In this document: positions 48,800 through 60,799 of the stretch, in pieces
Position numbering within the stretch: the stretch's first letter is position 1
Layout: every line of letters begins with the position of its first letter
NCBI GenBank assembly: GCA_963680875.1
Contig: OY804584.1
Location: 94,136,031-94,200,030 of the forward strand
DNA length: 64,000 bases
Source: Bathymodiolus brooksi
Taxonomy: Eukaryota > Mollusca > Bivalvia > Mytilida > Modiolidae
Reading direction: 5' to 3'
Translations under genes and position numbers: made by a program
Notes under the pieces: model-generated
Database searches by the model: none
Told to the model about the DNA's origin: nothing
What the model saw: the letters and a program-made list of their open reading frames with translations, nothing else

Positions 48800-50790
48800 T
48801 CATACCAAATAAATACTATTATTACTCTTCTAGATGAGGGCTAATACAAAATACACATATAATATGAATTTTAAGTAGTTTAATGATAAAATTGAAATTA
48901 GAAATCTAGTATGAACACAAGTAATAGCTGCAAACACCAACACAATTCAAAATATATTATTACTTATCATAGGAGTGATAGTGATAAAATAGTGAAAATA
49001 TTTCACTGGAACAAATATCATATTTGACCATTTTAATAACAACCCTTTGTCGTGACGGTACAGTTCATATTTTTAAATTTCATCACTATTACACAAGCTT
49101 TGGAAGTTGTAGATGACAATATTGTTTGCTTGTTAAATTTTAACATTAATTTTCCTGAGTCACAAAAACATGGAATTGTATATAATAAACAATATTAATT
49201 AATCCTGATTGTCATTTATCAAATATCTGGACTAATTATTTTAAAATTAATGGGGAAATTGTCAAATGTTTAGTCTGTGACATATAATTTACAATAGGAA
49301 ATGGCAATAGTAGCAGTGCTGTTTTCTTGTTGGTCTTCGTATCGTTCAACTCTCTTGTATGTTTTTTCCCCCCGTTTGTCTACATGTTACATATGCTATT
49401 GTATCACCATAGTTTATTTCCTGGTAAAACTAATCCGTCTTTGGTATATTATACTTGTCTGAAAAGGAAATATTATAATTAAAAACTAATCAAACAAAGA
49501 AATAAAATGAAAACAAAAGAATGAAATAAAACAACATATTAACACAAAAAATCATAAAAAAACAAAACAAATAAAAAAGAGCAAAAAATAATAATAAAAT
49601 AAAACAACACAACAAATAAAAAAAACAAAAACAAAAGAAACACAGAATAATAAAAATATATATAATAATTAACTGAACAACAAAAGTCAGTCAGATGAGT
49701 TTGTCAGATTACTGCTTTAATCCATCGTATTACTTTATTTAATTTTATGAAAGGAACATGTCAAGGTATTAACTAACAATAATGTCCTGTTTAATGTTGA
49801 TATAATATTGTTAGAATATGCTTCCAACGATGGTATAATTAGCTATGACAGCGATTTATGTAGTTAATTCAAAATTAACATCGACATCCAGACATCATTT
49901 AGCTATAAAAGGAAAGTGACATAATTTCGGTCATTTTAGACCAAAAAGTGTCAAATGAAAATTAGATTATTTCAATTGTATCTCGATCTGTTTCACAAAT
50001 ATAACATTGTATAATAATTATACATTATATTTGGATCACAACTACGACGGTTGAAGGTGTCAATTCTACGATAAAATTGCCGGGTTTACATGACTGATGG
50101 TCCGGTAACCGGTTTGTCATTTTCACACACTTCTCAGATTTTCCACATTATAATTTGATATTTGTAATATATTCCCGTGAAACTGAAACAAACCAAATGT
50201 TACACTTTTCACCTTAATGGATTAAATGAAGCAGAATATGGAAATATCACCATAAATCTGCATTAATTAAAATGTCCTTGGTAATATGATGTATGAATAA
50301 AACCACAGCCGGTCACGTGTCAATTTTTATTATGAAAATGTCAAGAGATAGAATTATTCTGAAAAACAATAGGAAGTTTTTATTTGACAGTAGTCATTAA
50401 GACAACGTTTAATTTTTATTAATATGACGTGTAATTCATCTAGATCGTTTAATTTCATACGTCATGCAGTGTAGCCCCGAGAATTCGTGACTTTTTAAGA
50501 TTATCTCCTAATTAAGTTGATGTTTTTTTAGTTAAATGTAATAATTTAACAATTTTAGCTCTTTTTACATCTATTTTTTTAAAGTTATATAATACATTTA
50601 CAGATAAAAAGAAATATACCCTGATAATGAAGATGATAAAAACGTGTTTATCGTATATGGTATCACTATCAGAAATACACTGATACAATTCTACACAAGA
50701 AATTCAAAAGTGACAGCACGAGGAAAAACAGATCATTACCGGACAAGAGTAATATATGTCCCTTGTTCCGCAAATGATGGACAGATATAT
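48800..50790. other. Unassigned stretch with an A-rich tract
   Basis: 49480-49680 is a long A-rich low-complexity stretch (AAAAC/AATAA-like). The rest, including 49900-50480, shows no known repeat or exon. Confidence 0.45.
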
Positions 50791-50792
50791 AG

Positions 50793-51205
50793 GTGCATAG
50801 AAACAAAACCCAGCTAATGTGCGTGATACATAGCTTCTACAGCGAAAGACTTCGAATTGATGGCTTTCTGACAAATTGTCACACAGCTGACAGAATATTC
50901 ATCTGTGACAATCCAGGGAAATCCCTTCCAAGATCAGCTAGAATTGGCAAATACTTTGCCACAATTATACGCAAAGGTCAAATTGATCCAAGGAAACAAA
51001 CACTTAAATGCAATAAATGTCTGCACAAGGCCATAAGCAATACGAGTGCCCAAACCAGTGAACATGTAGACAGTGCAATAAACCTTGCCATAGAGAAAAT
51101 GAATGCGAGGAAGATCTGAATGAGACAAGCGAAGAAGAAAAAGAAAAAAAGAAAGGAAATATAGCCATTGTTGATCTAAGAACAGCTTTGATTCCGTTAG
51201 CATGA
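50793..51205 (+). pseudogene. Retroelement ORF1/Gag-like fragment with two CCHC zinc knuckles, frame broken
   Basis: The first part reads in one frame to CNKCL at about 51009-51023. A one-base loss near 51024 moves the rest to another frame, which then carries an in-frame TGA and runs to a TGA at 51203-51205. Put side by side, the two frames show two C-x2-C-x4-H-x4-C knuckles (CNKC... and CRQCNKPCHRENEC), then an acidic/lysine tail. CCHC knuckles bind nucleic acid and are typical of LINE ORF1 and Gag proteins. The upstream part (RIGKYFATIIRKGQ) is of unknown fold. A TAG precedes the fragment and no RT follows, so this is a dead fragment. The family is uncertain. Confidence 0.65.
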
Positions 51206-51439
51206 GGAAATGGGGATGACAAAAATATGGAAGACTGCTAATTGCTGCTGCAATCCCTAATTTAAAATTTAAAATGACTAATTTGTTCTATGATTATGAC
51301 CTTGCTTAAATGACAAATACAAACATAATGTATTAGACAATATTATACTAGAGACAATTCAAGTGGGGAGAGTCTTACATTTGCATTTTTCTACAGAAAC
51401 CAGAAAACACAATTTTCTTGCTACTATTATTTGAATTGA

Positions 51440-51600
51440 TGAAGAAAAGTTTGAAGATACCAAATGGATAATCAGAAGCCGAAAATCGAAAAAAGGAGAG
51501 AACACTGCAAAAAACAACAGACTATAAACACCACGAGCCCAGTGCTCCTGGTGGGTTAGCAGTTCCTGTTCCACTAATGGCACCTGTCGTATAACTTGTC
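51440..51600 (-). mobile_element. Family C copy, inverted
   Basis: Contains 'aaagtttgaagataccaaa', 'cagaagccgaaaatcgaaa', 'gggttagcagttcctgttc' and 'cactaatggcacctgtcgt'. Confidence 0.65.
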
Positions 51601-51639
51601 TTTTTACTTTGGGTTAAATCAGGTTGATGGTTATGGAAA

Positions 51640-51895
51640 GGATATTTTCAGAATAGTTTGAAGATACAAATGAAGTAACCAGAAAGGAAGACATATAATA
51701 CAATGAACAACAGAAAATGGAAAAATGGTCAAACAATGATCCACAAATCCACAAAATACTACTCAGAAACTTAAGGATTGAGCTACTACTAAAGATTTAA
51801 ATACCAACCCTAACTAAATGCCAGGGTGCAAATAGGTCTTTCGAAGGGTAAGCATTTTCTGCTCTACTGTTGGCACCGTCTTGCTACTCATTTTT
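51640..51895 (-). mobile_element. Family C copy, inverted, adjacent
   Basis: Contains 'aatagtttgaagatacaaa', 'aggaagacatataatacaa', 'gggtaagcattttctgctc' and 'tactgttggcacc'. It lies immediately after the copy at 51440 in the same orientation. Confidence 0.6.
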
Positions 51896-52324
51896 AAGAT
51901 TCATTGTTAAGTCATATAAGGTGACCAGTTTCAACATATACCGTCAGTACTGGTTTTAACGTCCGTTCAAAATGCCGAGGTTTATACTGCTTTCAGAAGA
52001 TTTGAAACACATCGTTTTCATAGGGTTCTATGTCTCGCGGTGACGCAGCACTCATTGATATCCGACCCAAATTACAAACTTTGTTACTGGTTATCTGAAC
52101 ATTCGATTCATTTGCAGTTTCGGTTAAATCTAGTTTTATTTCATTTTTCTCACTCACTCCTAACAGGTATTAGGAATATAATTTTAGACGAGTGTCATAT
52201 ATAGCACGTGAGATGGAGCTTCCGGAATATCCGGTGTATTGTGGGAGTTTCTGTTTTCTGAACATTGTTAAGATTTTAATTTGTGTTCGTTCTGTTGTTT
52301 GTTTGTACCTGGATATTAACTTTG

Positions 52325-52530
52325 CTATGTACTAAAAGTTGTGAGTTCGAAACGCGTTCATGGTGAGGTGTACTCAATACAACATTATGTGATATAGTAT
52401 GTCAGTGACTTACGACAGGTTGGTTGCTTTCTCTGGGTACTCCAGTTTCCTCCACCAATAAAACTGACTGCCACGATATAACTGAAATGTTGTTGAAAGT
52501 GGCGTTACACACTATAAACCAAACCAAATA
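52325..52530 (+). mobile_element. SINE family A, 5'-truncated
   Basis: Begins at 'gttgtgagttcgaaacgcg' (B box) and continues through 'acaacattatgtgatatag' and 'actgactgccacgatataa' to 'ggcgttacacactataaac'. Confidence 0.7.
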
Positions 52531-52559
52531 TTGCTATAGACTATATAGACTATTTTTTG

Positions 52560-53670
52560 ATTTGATAGTTTCGTCGTCGTCTCTATATAGCCATGTGGGA
52601 GTAATATATGATAAATACCTACATACAACACGGAAACTGACAAATTAGCTTATAGAAAATATAAAAAATAAATAGAAATAACTACGATTAGTTCTGTTAT
52701 CAACTAGATCAGACTAAATCTTGTTTTAAATTCTTTGAAGGGTGATCTCACTGACAGAACTTCAAATAGTTTTATAAAGACATCAAAGAAAAAGTTAGAT
52801 ATATTTTTTTGTAAAGAACTTGTTTAATCATCATACCATTTTATTGCATAAATAATATTTTTGCTGATATCAAATATTATATTTTATCAATTTGATCAGT
52901 AATTTCTATATTATAATATATATTTTTTTTCGTCTCAATGTTCGCTTGGCTGAATTTAAAATTTAACTTTAAAGAATTATATTTATTAGCTTGAAAGTTT
53001 TAGTTTTGTTCATTTTTACTTTGCATTAAATTTTTGACATTTATTTTTTTGCCGAATGTCTTTGATTTTTTGATAAGAGACTTCTACAGACGACATTCAC
53101 ACGCGAATAGATAAATCTTTATTTTCTGAAGGTTCCCCTGCAAAGAAATATCCGTTTGTATTAGAACTTTGACGACGGCCGGTTTCTTCTAGTATTGGCA
53201 GGTTGATTGTATATAAACAACTTATTGGATAAAACATCTTTATAAACTAATCTAAATAGCAGAAGGATATTATAGTGAAAATTATTGCTTTTAGTCACGA
53301 CATGGTATCAGGGGGTCATTTCAACATTTATCAAACAATTGTTCTGATCTTTTTGTAAAAAACACAAATGTGTAAGTAATTTGATGAAAACTATTTTACT
53401 TTAGAACTATCGTATTTCTAGTATTCCGTTTAAATGCCGATATAAAAATAAAATTAATTAATTTACAGTAATTAAGAGGATAGCCGAAAGGAAACAATAA
53501 TAAACAAACGGAAAAGAGAGAGAGAAATAAAATGAAAGTAACAATTTCCGGTTTTGAGGCTGTAGATTTGAATTGTTATCAAGGTCGGCGATGAGAACTA
53601 ATTTTACGTAAGATTTGACAGTATAGTTTACCTGACAATATCACATATCTACAATTTATTAACCTTTAAT
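52560..53670. other. Unassigned AT-rich stretch
   Basis: No gene or recognised repeat. Confidence 0.4.
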
Positions 53671-53679
53671 AAATTACGC

Positions 53680-53855
53680 TAAAATGGAGAAAAAATACCA
53701 CACTGTCAAAACACTTCCTAAATGTAATCGAAAAATGGCAGAAGCAGAGGTAAAATCGAAACCTCTAGCACACATGTTCATGATCACCCACTTCCCTGGA
53801 TTGGTACAGGAACTTCAATAAAATGTGGCGTGATTTGAACAATTTAGTACTGAAC
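53680..53855 (+). mobile_element. Family D copy
   Basis: Contains 'taccacactgtcaaaacac', 'gcagaagcagaggtaaaat', 'ggattggtacaggaacttc' and 'aataaaatgtggcgtgatt'. Confidence 0.55.
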
Positions 53856-54294
53856 ACTGATATCATACAATTTTCATTCCTTTCAGACGAATATATAATG
53901 GACGACAAACGCCCAGAAGACAACACATGGGTATATAAATAGTGCAGTTTACCCATTGGATGATACAAGCATTCTAAAGAGGTGTACGTCCGTTAATTGT
54001 TCGTGCTTAGGGTGGGACTTAAATGATTGTTCCTTGTACATTAAATACTACTACGAGGTGGTGGTTTGGAATGGTCGTCAGTGACCAGATAAAAAACATT
54101 CAAGACCGTATCTCCTTTTCCATGGTGGCAATAAAATTACCCAATCACAGGCCGCATCCCAGAGCCACCTGTTTACCTCCTTTATTGGTTTAGTTTTACT
54201 ATGCTTCCCGTCATGAATAGGCTCAACCTTGACAACATTAAACGTATACGAAAATGGGTAATTTTTTCAAATTCAAAACACGACGTCAAGTGGT

Positions 54295-54356
54295 TAGGGT
54301 TATGGTGTTTAACGTCACTTTCAACAATATTTCAGCTATATCGTGGCGGTCACTTT
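54295..54356 (-). mobile_element. SINE family A 3' end fragment
   Basis: Contains 'atggtgtttaacgtcactt' and 'caacaatatttcagctata', 'tcgtggcggtcac'. Confidence 0.7.
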
Positions 54357-54794
54357 TTTTTTGGTGAAGGACAAACAAAAGCATACTTTTAAACTTAAAT
54401 TAAAATTCCAATTAACAATGTATACGCATGTAATTTAACAAAAATATATAGATCTTAAATTTCGAAAAAAATATTTCAAGATTCGTTTATCCAAAAATTA
54501 TAAATACGCATTGATCCGTTTTTCTGACAAATATTATTTCCACTTTCTCTACACTTCTGTGTTAAATAAATATGAAATTGAAGAAAAAAAACCAGTGGAT
54601 AATAATTCTTTGATGATGCTTTAAAATTGAAAAGAAAAATCATCGTTTACGAAAAAAAGGCCAACAGTTAGGAATCAAATATGTCTGCAGCACAACCTAA
54701 CGAATTTTAACAAAGAATGCTTTTATAATCATAAATTATATTTCCTTCTAAACAGTAGATACATGTAATTGTTTACGTCAAGATTACCTGTAAG

Positions 54795-54955
54795 ATGTAA
54801 TTCGTGTTACTCGATCTTTAGTTGTATGTGTAATGCTTTGTAGATCGTTGTTTGTCCTTTTGAACTTTTTCTTTTGGCCATTGTGTTGTCTGTCCTTTTT
54901 CGATTTACGGATCGTGATAACCACTTTAGTATCTTCAAACTCTTCTTACATTGAT
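54795..54955 (+). mobile_element. Family C fragment
   Basis: Contains 'gtaattcgtgttactcgat', 'ggccattgtgttgtctgtc' and 'cgatttacggatcgtgata'. Confidence 0.6.
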
Positions 54956-54959
54956 ATAA

Positions 54960-56030
54960 TATCTTGAATTATATCATGATATCATTAATTACAACCCTCG
55001 TAATCTGCCTAACAAAGAATCGAAAAAAAAAATCAATTTTCCTGGCGATACACAAATAAATTGAGTGATTTTTTAAATAAAATGATACAAATTACTTTTT
55101 AAAGAGAGAATTAAAATTCCAATCCCGAACTTTGTTCAGAATAATTAAAATTTGAGTTTGAAGTACAAATTACTGACAATTTATCTCTAATTTTTTAACT
55201 TAAAGTTTAAATAATTTAGCAAGTTTTTTAATCTAGCAGTGTAACAATTATTGTACACGTAACTATCAAAATCGCTAGTACTGTATTTGAACTAACAAAT
55301 TTTAATAAAAGCAGATATCGGTAGATTAATCTTGATAACTTCGTCACCCTTAACACATAGATCTAACTTTTAATTTATTTTGTGATATGAGACGCTATGT
55401 ACCTTTCGACAAATTGTAAAAAACTATAATCGGAAAATTGTTGGTCTATTGTACATGACGAATGTCTATAAACCCTGACGGAGGTATTCATACATCACAA
55501 TAGCCACAGTTTCGTATTTCACAAAAGTCCTGTTATCTTCGTCTTCCATTGTTTTAAAAGACTTGTTTTTGCTTATTTAGTCTATACATTCCTTCAATTT
55601 GACATTTCTTCCAATAAATTAAAATTCTATGTCTCACCTTCGAAAGGGTATTTAATAAATTGTCTCTCAAAAATGGCTCCGTTCGCCTTGTAGCCGACAG
55701 GATGGAGAGCCGCCTAAACGGAAATTTGCGTGTTAAGCGGATATTCCTATTGTTTGTAAACGTTTGACACTTTTGATAAAAATTGAAAGTTTGTTTTCAG
55801 TTTAATATTTTAAAGGCGTAAACACTGAAGGAGGATAATTTAAATACATAATTACACATGATTTGACTTCCAATTAAGAATTGTCCCAACACTTTCCAAG
55901 GTAACACATGAAATATGCAACTGGTAATTATAAATAAACAAACAAACAAATGTACAGGCATAGACAGACATTAGTCTTCGTACAAACAAACATATGCCTC
56001 TGAAGAATGTTTCTTGTTTAGTGCAGTTTT
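54960..56030. other. Unassigned AT-rich stretch
   Basis: No gene or known repeat. A CG-containing patch near 55660-55740 has no open frame. Confidence 0.4.
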
Positions 56031-56039
56031 TCAAATAAT

Positions 56040-56140
56040 TAAGAAAGGTTTGATGATACTAAAGGGGTAATTAGAAGCCGTATATCGAAGAAGGAAATAC
56101 AATACAATGGCCAAAGCAAAAAGAACAAGAGGACATACAA
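56040..56140 (-). mobile_element. Family C end, inverted
   Basis: Contains 'aaaggtttgatgatactaa', 'gaagccgtatatcgaagaa' and 'aatacaatggccaaagcaa'. Confidence 0.6.
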
Positions 56141-56164
56141 TAGTATTTCTAGTTCTGCGAAACC

Positions 56165-56380
56165 ATCTCGGTAGCGAAATTGCTAGCGTTCTCGCTTCTA
56201 GTGTTGTAGATCGTGCATTTAATTCACGGACCTATCAAACCAAACCATATTAAGCTGTATTTAGTGCTTCCACGTTCAGTACACGGATATAAGTAGTAAG
56301 AGCAAATACTGGTTGACTGTTGTGTCGGTGAGCTAGAACTATATAACAAATCCAAATGATCAATTTACGGATGTTTTGTG
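56165..56380 (+). mobile_element. SINE family B copy
   Basis: Contains 'cgaaattgctagcgttctc', a B-box-like 'gtgcatttaattcacggac', and body strings 'tggttgactgttgtgtcgg' and 'tgagctagaac'. It is diverged. Confidence 0.45.
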
Positions 56381-56439
56381 TTTGTCGTAATCACAAGTGT
56401 CCTTTCCTCCTTCATCACGTCTTACCTGGTGTATTAACT

Positions 56440-56960
56440 AGAGGAACAAGACGGGTGATACTCGTGGAACATGAACTACCCACCCTTCCGGAGCACCCGA
56501 ATTCACCCCTGATATTTAGTGCGGTTCGTGTTGCCCAATCTTTAGTTTTCTGTGTAGTGCTTTATAGACCATTAATTGTCCTTTATCTTTTGGTCATTGC
56601 TTTGTCTGTTGTTCTTTGATTTACGACTTCTGATTACCTTTTGATTTACGACTTCTGATTACCTTTTGATTTACGACTTCTGATTACCTTTTGATTTACG
56701 ACTTCTGATTACCTTTTGATTTACGACTTCTGATTACCTTTTGATTTACGACTTCTGATTACCTTTTGATTTACGACTTCTGATTACCTTTTGATTTACG
56801 ACTTCTGATTACCTTTTGATTTACGACTTCTGATTACCTTTTGATTTACGACTTCTGATTACCTTTTGATTTACGGCTTCTGATTACCCCTACAGTATTT
56901 TGAAACTTTTCTTTCAGATTCTGATTGACCGTTTGGTATATTTAAACCTTCCTGATCTAG
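56440..56960 (+). mobile_element. Family C copy carrying an internal 25 bp array
   Basis: Runs through 'acccttccggagcacccga', 'gtgcggttcgtgttgccca' and 'tttagttttctgtgtagtg' to 'tttgatttacgacttctga'. There the last segment is amplified (56618-56889), before finishing 'cttctgattacccctacag'. Confidence 0.75.
56618..56889 (+). repeat. Minisatellite, ~11 copies of a 25 bp unit
   Basis: The unit is 'gatttacgacttctgatta' plus 'cctttt'. The copies are identical apart from the last, which has 'acggcttc' like other family C members. The amplified piece is the 3' part of family C. Confidence 0.96.
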
Positions 56961-57181
56961 TTCAGTAAATATTATTAGCTTGGCAGTAAACAACAAGTAC
57001 TCATATGAAAATAGAAAAAAATAAGAAATATGTGTGCACTTATTTTCATGCGTACTCTTATTAGAAAGTAAGCTTGCTCAACGACATGCATTAAGTTCCC
57101 TATCGATATAGACGAAGTCTTCAAGTTCGTATTAATCAGGTATTTGTCCTCTTGATAAACATAACATGCTTCAATTTGTAG

Positions 57182-57292
57182 GTGTTACATCAAATCCTGC
57201 CGAGACAAAAACAACATCGGCTAAAGAATCACACTCTAATATTGCTGGGTCGAATACATACGCAAGGATGGTTGTCTACCATGTGTCTAGAC
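57182..57292 (+). CDS. Possible internal exon of an unidentified gene
   Basis: A 111 bp open segment lies between a 'tcaatttgtag' acceptor and a good GTATGT donor (57293). It reads VTSNPAETKTTSAKESHS and onward in the phase left by the 47180 candidate. It is Ser/Thr/Lys-rich with no domain. Another phase is also open, and a (TA)n run follows, so it may be chance. Confidence 0.18.
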
Positions 57293-57654
57293 GTATGTCT
57301 GTATATATATATATATATATTTTCCGCGTCGAAACATTAGTCAATCATTCTTACCTACGTTGGTATTTGTTCGCAAAACGATGCCGTATTCGAAAACAAT
57401 ATTATTACCTCTAAAATGGTATACAAGAACACGTGAAATTAAGAATTGGTGGAATTGATGATCATCACAGTTTAAACTTATTTTCATAACAGAAACGATA
57501 AATATATAAATATGACAGATATTCTTAGTCAGCAAGATCGAAATGCCATCATTAGTATGATGTAAAAATAAATGTCAGTGCGTATTCCACTGATCGTACT
57601 TGATGAAAGCATGCGATATAGTACATGGGAAAATGACTTTTGACGATTCGCATG

Positions 57655-58020
57655 TTGTAATCGTTGTTTGTCCTTTTGGCCATTGCGTTGTCTGTCTTTA
57701 GGGACAGATCATTTAACTAGCAGAGGGGGTATGGTTTTTTTTTCTCGTTAAGAATTATTTTTTCGGACACCACGAGAGTTAGAATATTAATTTTTTTCCA
57801 GAATTTAACATTAGGTTATATGACAAAAACTCTGATTCAGATTATTTTTTTCCCTTCAACAAAATCAGAATATGTTTTTCAGCAACATCGGGAATCAGAA
57901 TATTTTTTTTAGAAAAAAAACATAACCCCCCCCCCCCCCCCCCCTGGAAGTTAAATGGTCCGTCCCTTACTCGAATTTGCAGCTTCTGATTACCCCTTTG
58001 GTATCTTCAAACTTTTCATA
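57655..58020 (+). mobile_element. Family C copy split by a MITE
   Basis: The left part ends '...cattgcgttgtctgtctt' and the right part resumes '...gcagcttctgattacccct' after 57969. The inserted DNA is the Harbinger-like MITE at 57701-57966. Confidence 0.8.
57701..57966 (-). mobile_element. Harbinger-like MITE, copy 2
   Basis: Inverted relative to the copy at 2481. The ends are GGGACAGATCATTTAACTAG and (reverse) GGGACGGACCATTTAACTTC, flanked by TTA at 57698-57700 and 57967-57969. It has a 19-base C run at 57926-57944, the counterpart of the G run in copy 1. The host family C sequence is continuous once the MITE and one TTA are removed. Confidence 0.85.
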
Positions 58021-58169
58021 TAATAAAATTATCCTATTATATGATAATCATTCTCTCTCTGTATTATATTCCTGGTACTATTTCATGAAGATTGTTATTT
58101 TAAATAACGTTGACTGCATCTTGTATGTGTAGTATTCAACAGCTTCATGCCTTGCCACTTTGTCGATAA

Positions 58170-58356
58170 AACAAAAATCAGATTATTTTCTACAAAACAG
58201 ATATTTTGTTTTCAAATTCAGCCAACAATTTCTTGTTGAAAACTGTAGGATTCTATTATTTCATCTCCAGGACAATTTTTTATTATATAAAATGTGTCGT
58301 CAGGAATTAAAAAAAAAGACAGTCCTCCGCCCCTTACAAGTCAAATGGTTGTTCCC
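58170..58356 (+). mobile_element. Possible decayed third copy of the MITE
   Basis: The end 'cttacaagtcaaatggttg' plus 'ttccctt' resembles the right terminus of the MITE at 2481, and the A/T-rich interior is broadly similar. The left end is not identifiable. The 114-codon open frame across it (58160-58504) has no domain. Confidence 0.4.
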
Positions 58357-58639
58357 TTCTATAAATACAAAATACAGTTTGCCATTCTTGTTTCAATGTA
58401 AATGTCAAATGACTGAACAAATAACAATGTATAACAATATGGTAGAATTAACGTCGTTCCAAATGTCAAGAGAAGACATTCTACATCATAATTGGCATCA
58501 ATGATAATTGGTGGTACTTTATCTCAACTGTAGCATTGTGTCCAAAACTATGTAAACTTTTCAAAATTACCAAACAAATTATCTTACCAAGATCAGGGGT
58601 GTCACTGGTCAGACAGTTAGTTCTCTATAAATCAACTTT

Positions 58640-59035
58640 CCAGAAAATCTAAGCGGCAATCAAGAATGGACAGTCCAGAAACCCCGACAACATCAGGCTC
58701 ACAAGACATATGACGATGCCAAACAAAACTTAATACAGCAAACATCAAGAAAAATAACCACCCAAACACCGGCGTGAGCCAAGGGGTTAGCAGTGCTCAT
58801 GCTTCTTATAAGACACCCGTCGTGTTATTCGCATAGTCAAGTCCGGTAAAAATCTGTTCGGTGATAGAGGAAAGAAAAAAACTAACGTAAAAGGGAAAAC
58901 ATCAATTGCCATTTGGAAAGTGGATATTTCGTAACGGTCAACCAGATTGTGATGACGAACGTAGAATATTTGTAGCGATGACTTGTTTGAGTAACCTGTG
59001 CGTGAGCAGTTTAGCACTGTACATAATAGACCCAT
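58640..59035 (-). mobile_element. Family C, long inverted copy
   Basis: Contains, in reverse, 'ggcaatcaagaatggacag', 'ccggcgtgagccaaggggt', 'tcttataagacacccgtcg', 'catcaattgccatttggaa', 'aacggtcaaccagattgtg' and 'tttgtagcgatgacttg'. It matches the block order of the 37795 copy. Confidence 0.7.
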
Positions 59036-59039
59036 GCTG

Positions 59040-60080
59040 TGCGGAAGCTCTATAATAACGTATGATCTGTACTCTATACATAGGTGATACTTTAAGTCTG
59101 ATAATGATGATGTAGGGAAAAAGTTGTTAAAGTGACAAACAAAAAATAAACACTAAAAATAAACAACCAAAACAAACAACAAAATGAAAAAACCCCAAAC
59201 ACAAATAGAATAACTAATGACCTATTTAAAGATCTGCACTCTTTGTGGGGGTTCAAATGAGTTGGGTTTTGTCTCTACTATAGTTTGTTTAGGTATTTAA
59301 GTCACCAGAAGGAATACAAGGAATACGTTCATATACCTTAAAGTTTGACTCAAATATCTCTCTACATTCATAGAAACATTATAATTAGCCGAATGTTCTT
59401 ATTATCTAACATCTAGGTTTTATTTCCCTGAACATTTCTGTGTTGAAGCCATTTTCATGTTTTCTATTTCACTCGAGTTGAAGCCGTTTCCACGTTTTTT
59501 TATTTTACTCCTCAAACTTTGGCATATCACATCAGTTTCATTATATGAGAAATTAAAATTGACGTTATTAAATTTCAAACAAGTAGCTCCATTTTTTAAC
59601 AAAGTTGTTCCGGTCATTGGATAATTAGCATGAAAGAAACGATGATGGCGTGCGACTTGTTTAATGTATAATTTACTAATTAAATAACATGATACGTTAT
59701 CTTATACACCGCAGTAATAACGTTGGGAGATCACCTTACTTCTGTTGACAGCCAAAAGCTTCGAGTTACCACGACCTTCTTTTGTTTTCAATAGCAAACA
59801 ATGATAAAATTGGTCTGTTTTGGATAATTAGTAAGATACATTGTATTACAAAGAATTTACATTAGGAGATAATGATAAGAAGGAAATATTTCCGAAGGTT
59901 TTCGTACAAAAACAATTATAATTTTGTCGTGTCATGAGTTAGGAGGTCGAAGAACGAGGATTTTGAAGAACATAAATAATGAAAATAGGAGTTAGACCGC
60001 CACTATGGTTAATTTATCAGATTTACGACTGCTCAGTACATCTTTGGTATCTTCAAACTATTTAGTTATTGTGACTGATT
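59040..60080. other. Unassigned AT-rich stretch
   Basis: No gene or recognised repeat; 59130-59210 is A/C-rich low complexity. Confidence 0.4.
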
Positions 60081-60094
60081 TTGGGACGAGCAAA

Positions 60095-60310
60095 TAATCA
60101 AATGGAAAAGAATACAACACTATGGAACAATTCCTAAATCAAATATCAAAATCGTAGAAAGAGGCATAATCGATACCTCTAGCACACAAATAGATGACCG
60201 TTCACCTTTCTGTCTTGGTACAGGAACTTCGATTAAATGTGGCGGGGTTGAATAAGGTTTGAATTGAAGGGACTCTTTTCGACAAAGAGCAATGTGTAAT
60301 TTGTCATCTT
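60095..60310 (+). mobile_element. Family D copy, most complete
   Basis: Contains 'caacactatggaacaattc', 'aatcgtagaaagaggcata', 'cctctagcacacaaataga', 'tcttggtacaggaacttcg' and 'aaatgtggcggggttgaat'. Confidence 0.6.
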
Positions 60311-60619
60311 TTCAGTTCCCCTTTTGAATCCGTCTTTTTATTATGAATGAAACATGATGAATTGGTTTTTGTTCTTGGTTTCTTGTCTATTTTGAGTAGA
60401 AAAAAGGGTACTCGTTCCTAGTTGAACAGTTGCTAACCCAATATCAGACTATACCTATATTTTATCAATACAGACAACATGGCAAAGACAGTTAACTAAT
60501 TTAATTGCAAATATTTCATATTTCGAAGAAAAAAGTATTTTAGCGTTTTCGTTTATTAGATCAAACAAAAGAATATGCAGTTAAATTTTGCAACTTCTCC
60601 ACAAAGTCCACTCATAGTA

Positions 60620-60790
60620 AAAACAAAGAATGCTTGGCTCAGTGTTTAGATCATGTGTGAGGAGTGCAAACGACGTGTATACATGTGAACTGTTGTTTCA
60701 GTAAAGCTCGCACTATGTAAATTTCTGCCATGTAGCAACAAATCTCAATCCCTGACAATGGGGTTACGATATATCTTGTATATAAGAACG
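60620..60790 (+). mobile_element. SINE family B, diverged fragment
   Basis: 'gtgaactgttgtttcagta' and 'aagctcgcactatgtaaat' match the middle of family B; the ends are unclear. Confidence 0.4.
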
Positions 60791-60799
60791 ATTACGATG

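Noticed and set aside
58160..58504. 114-codon open frame
   Set aside because: AT-rich and overlapping a decayed MITE-like stretch, with no domain and no splice context.
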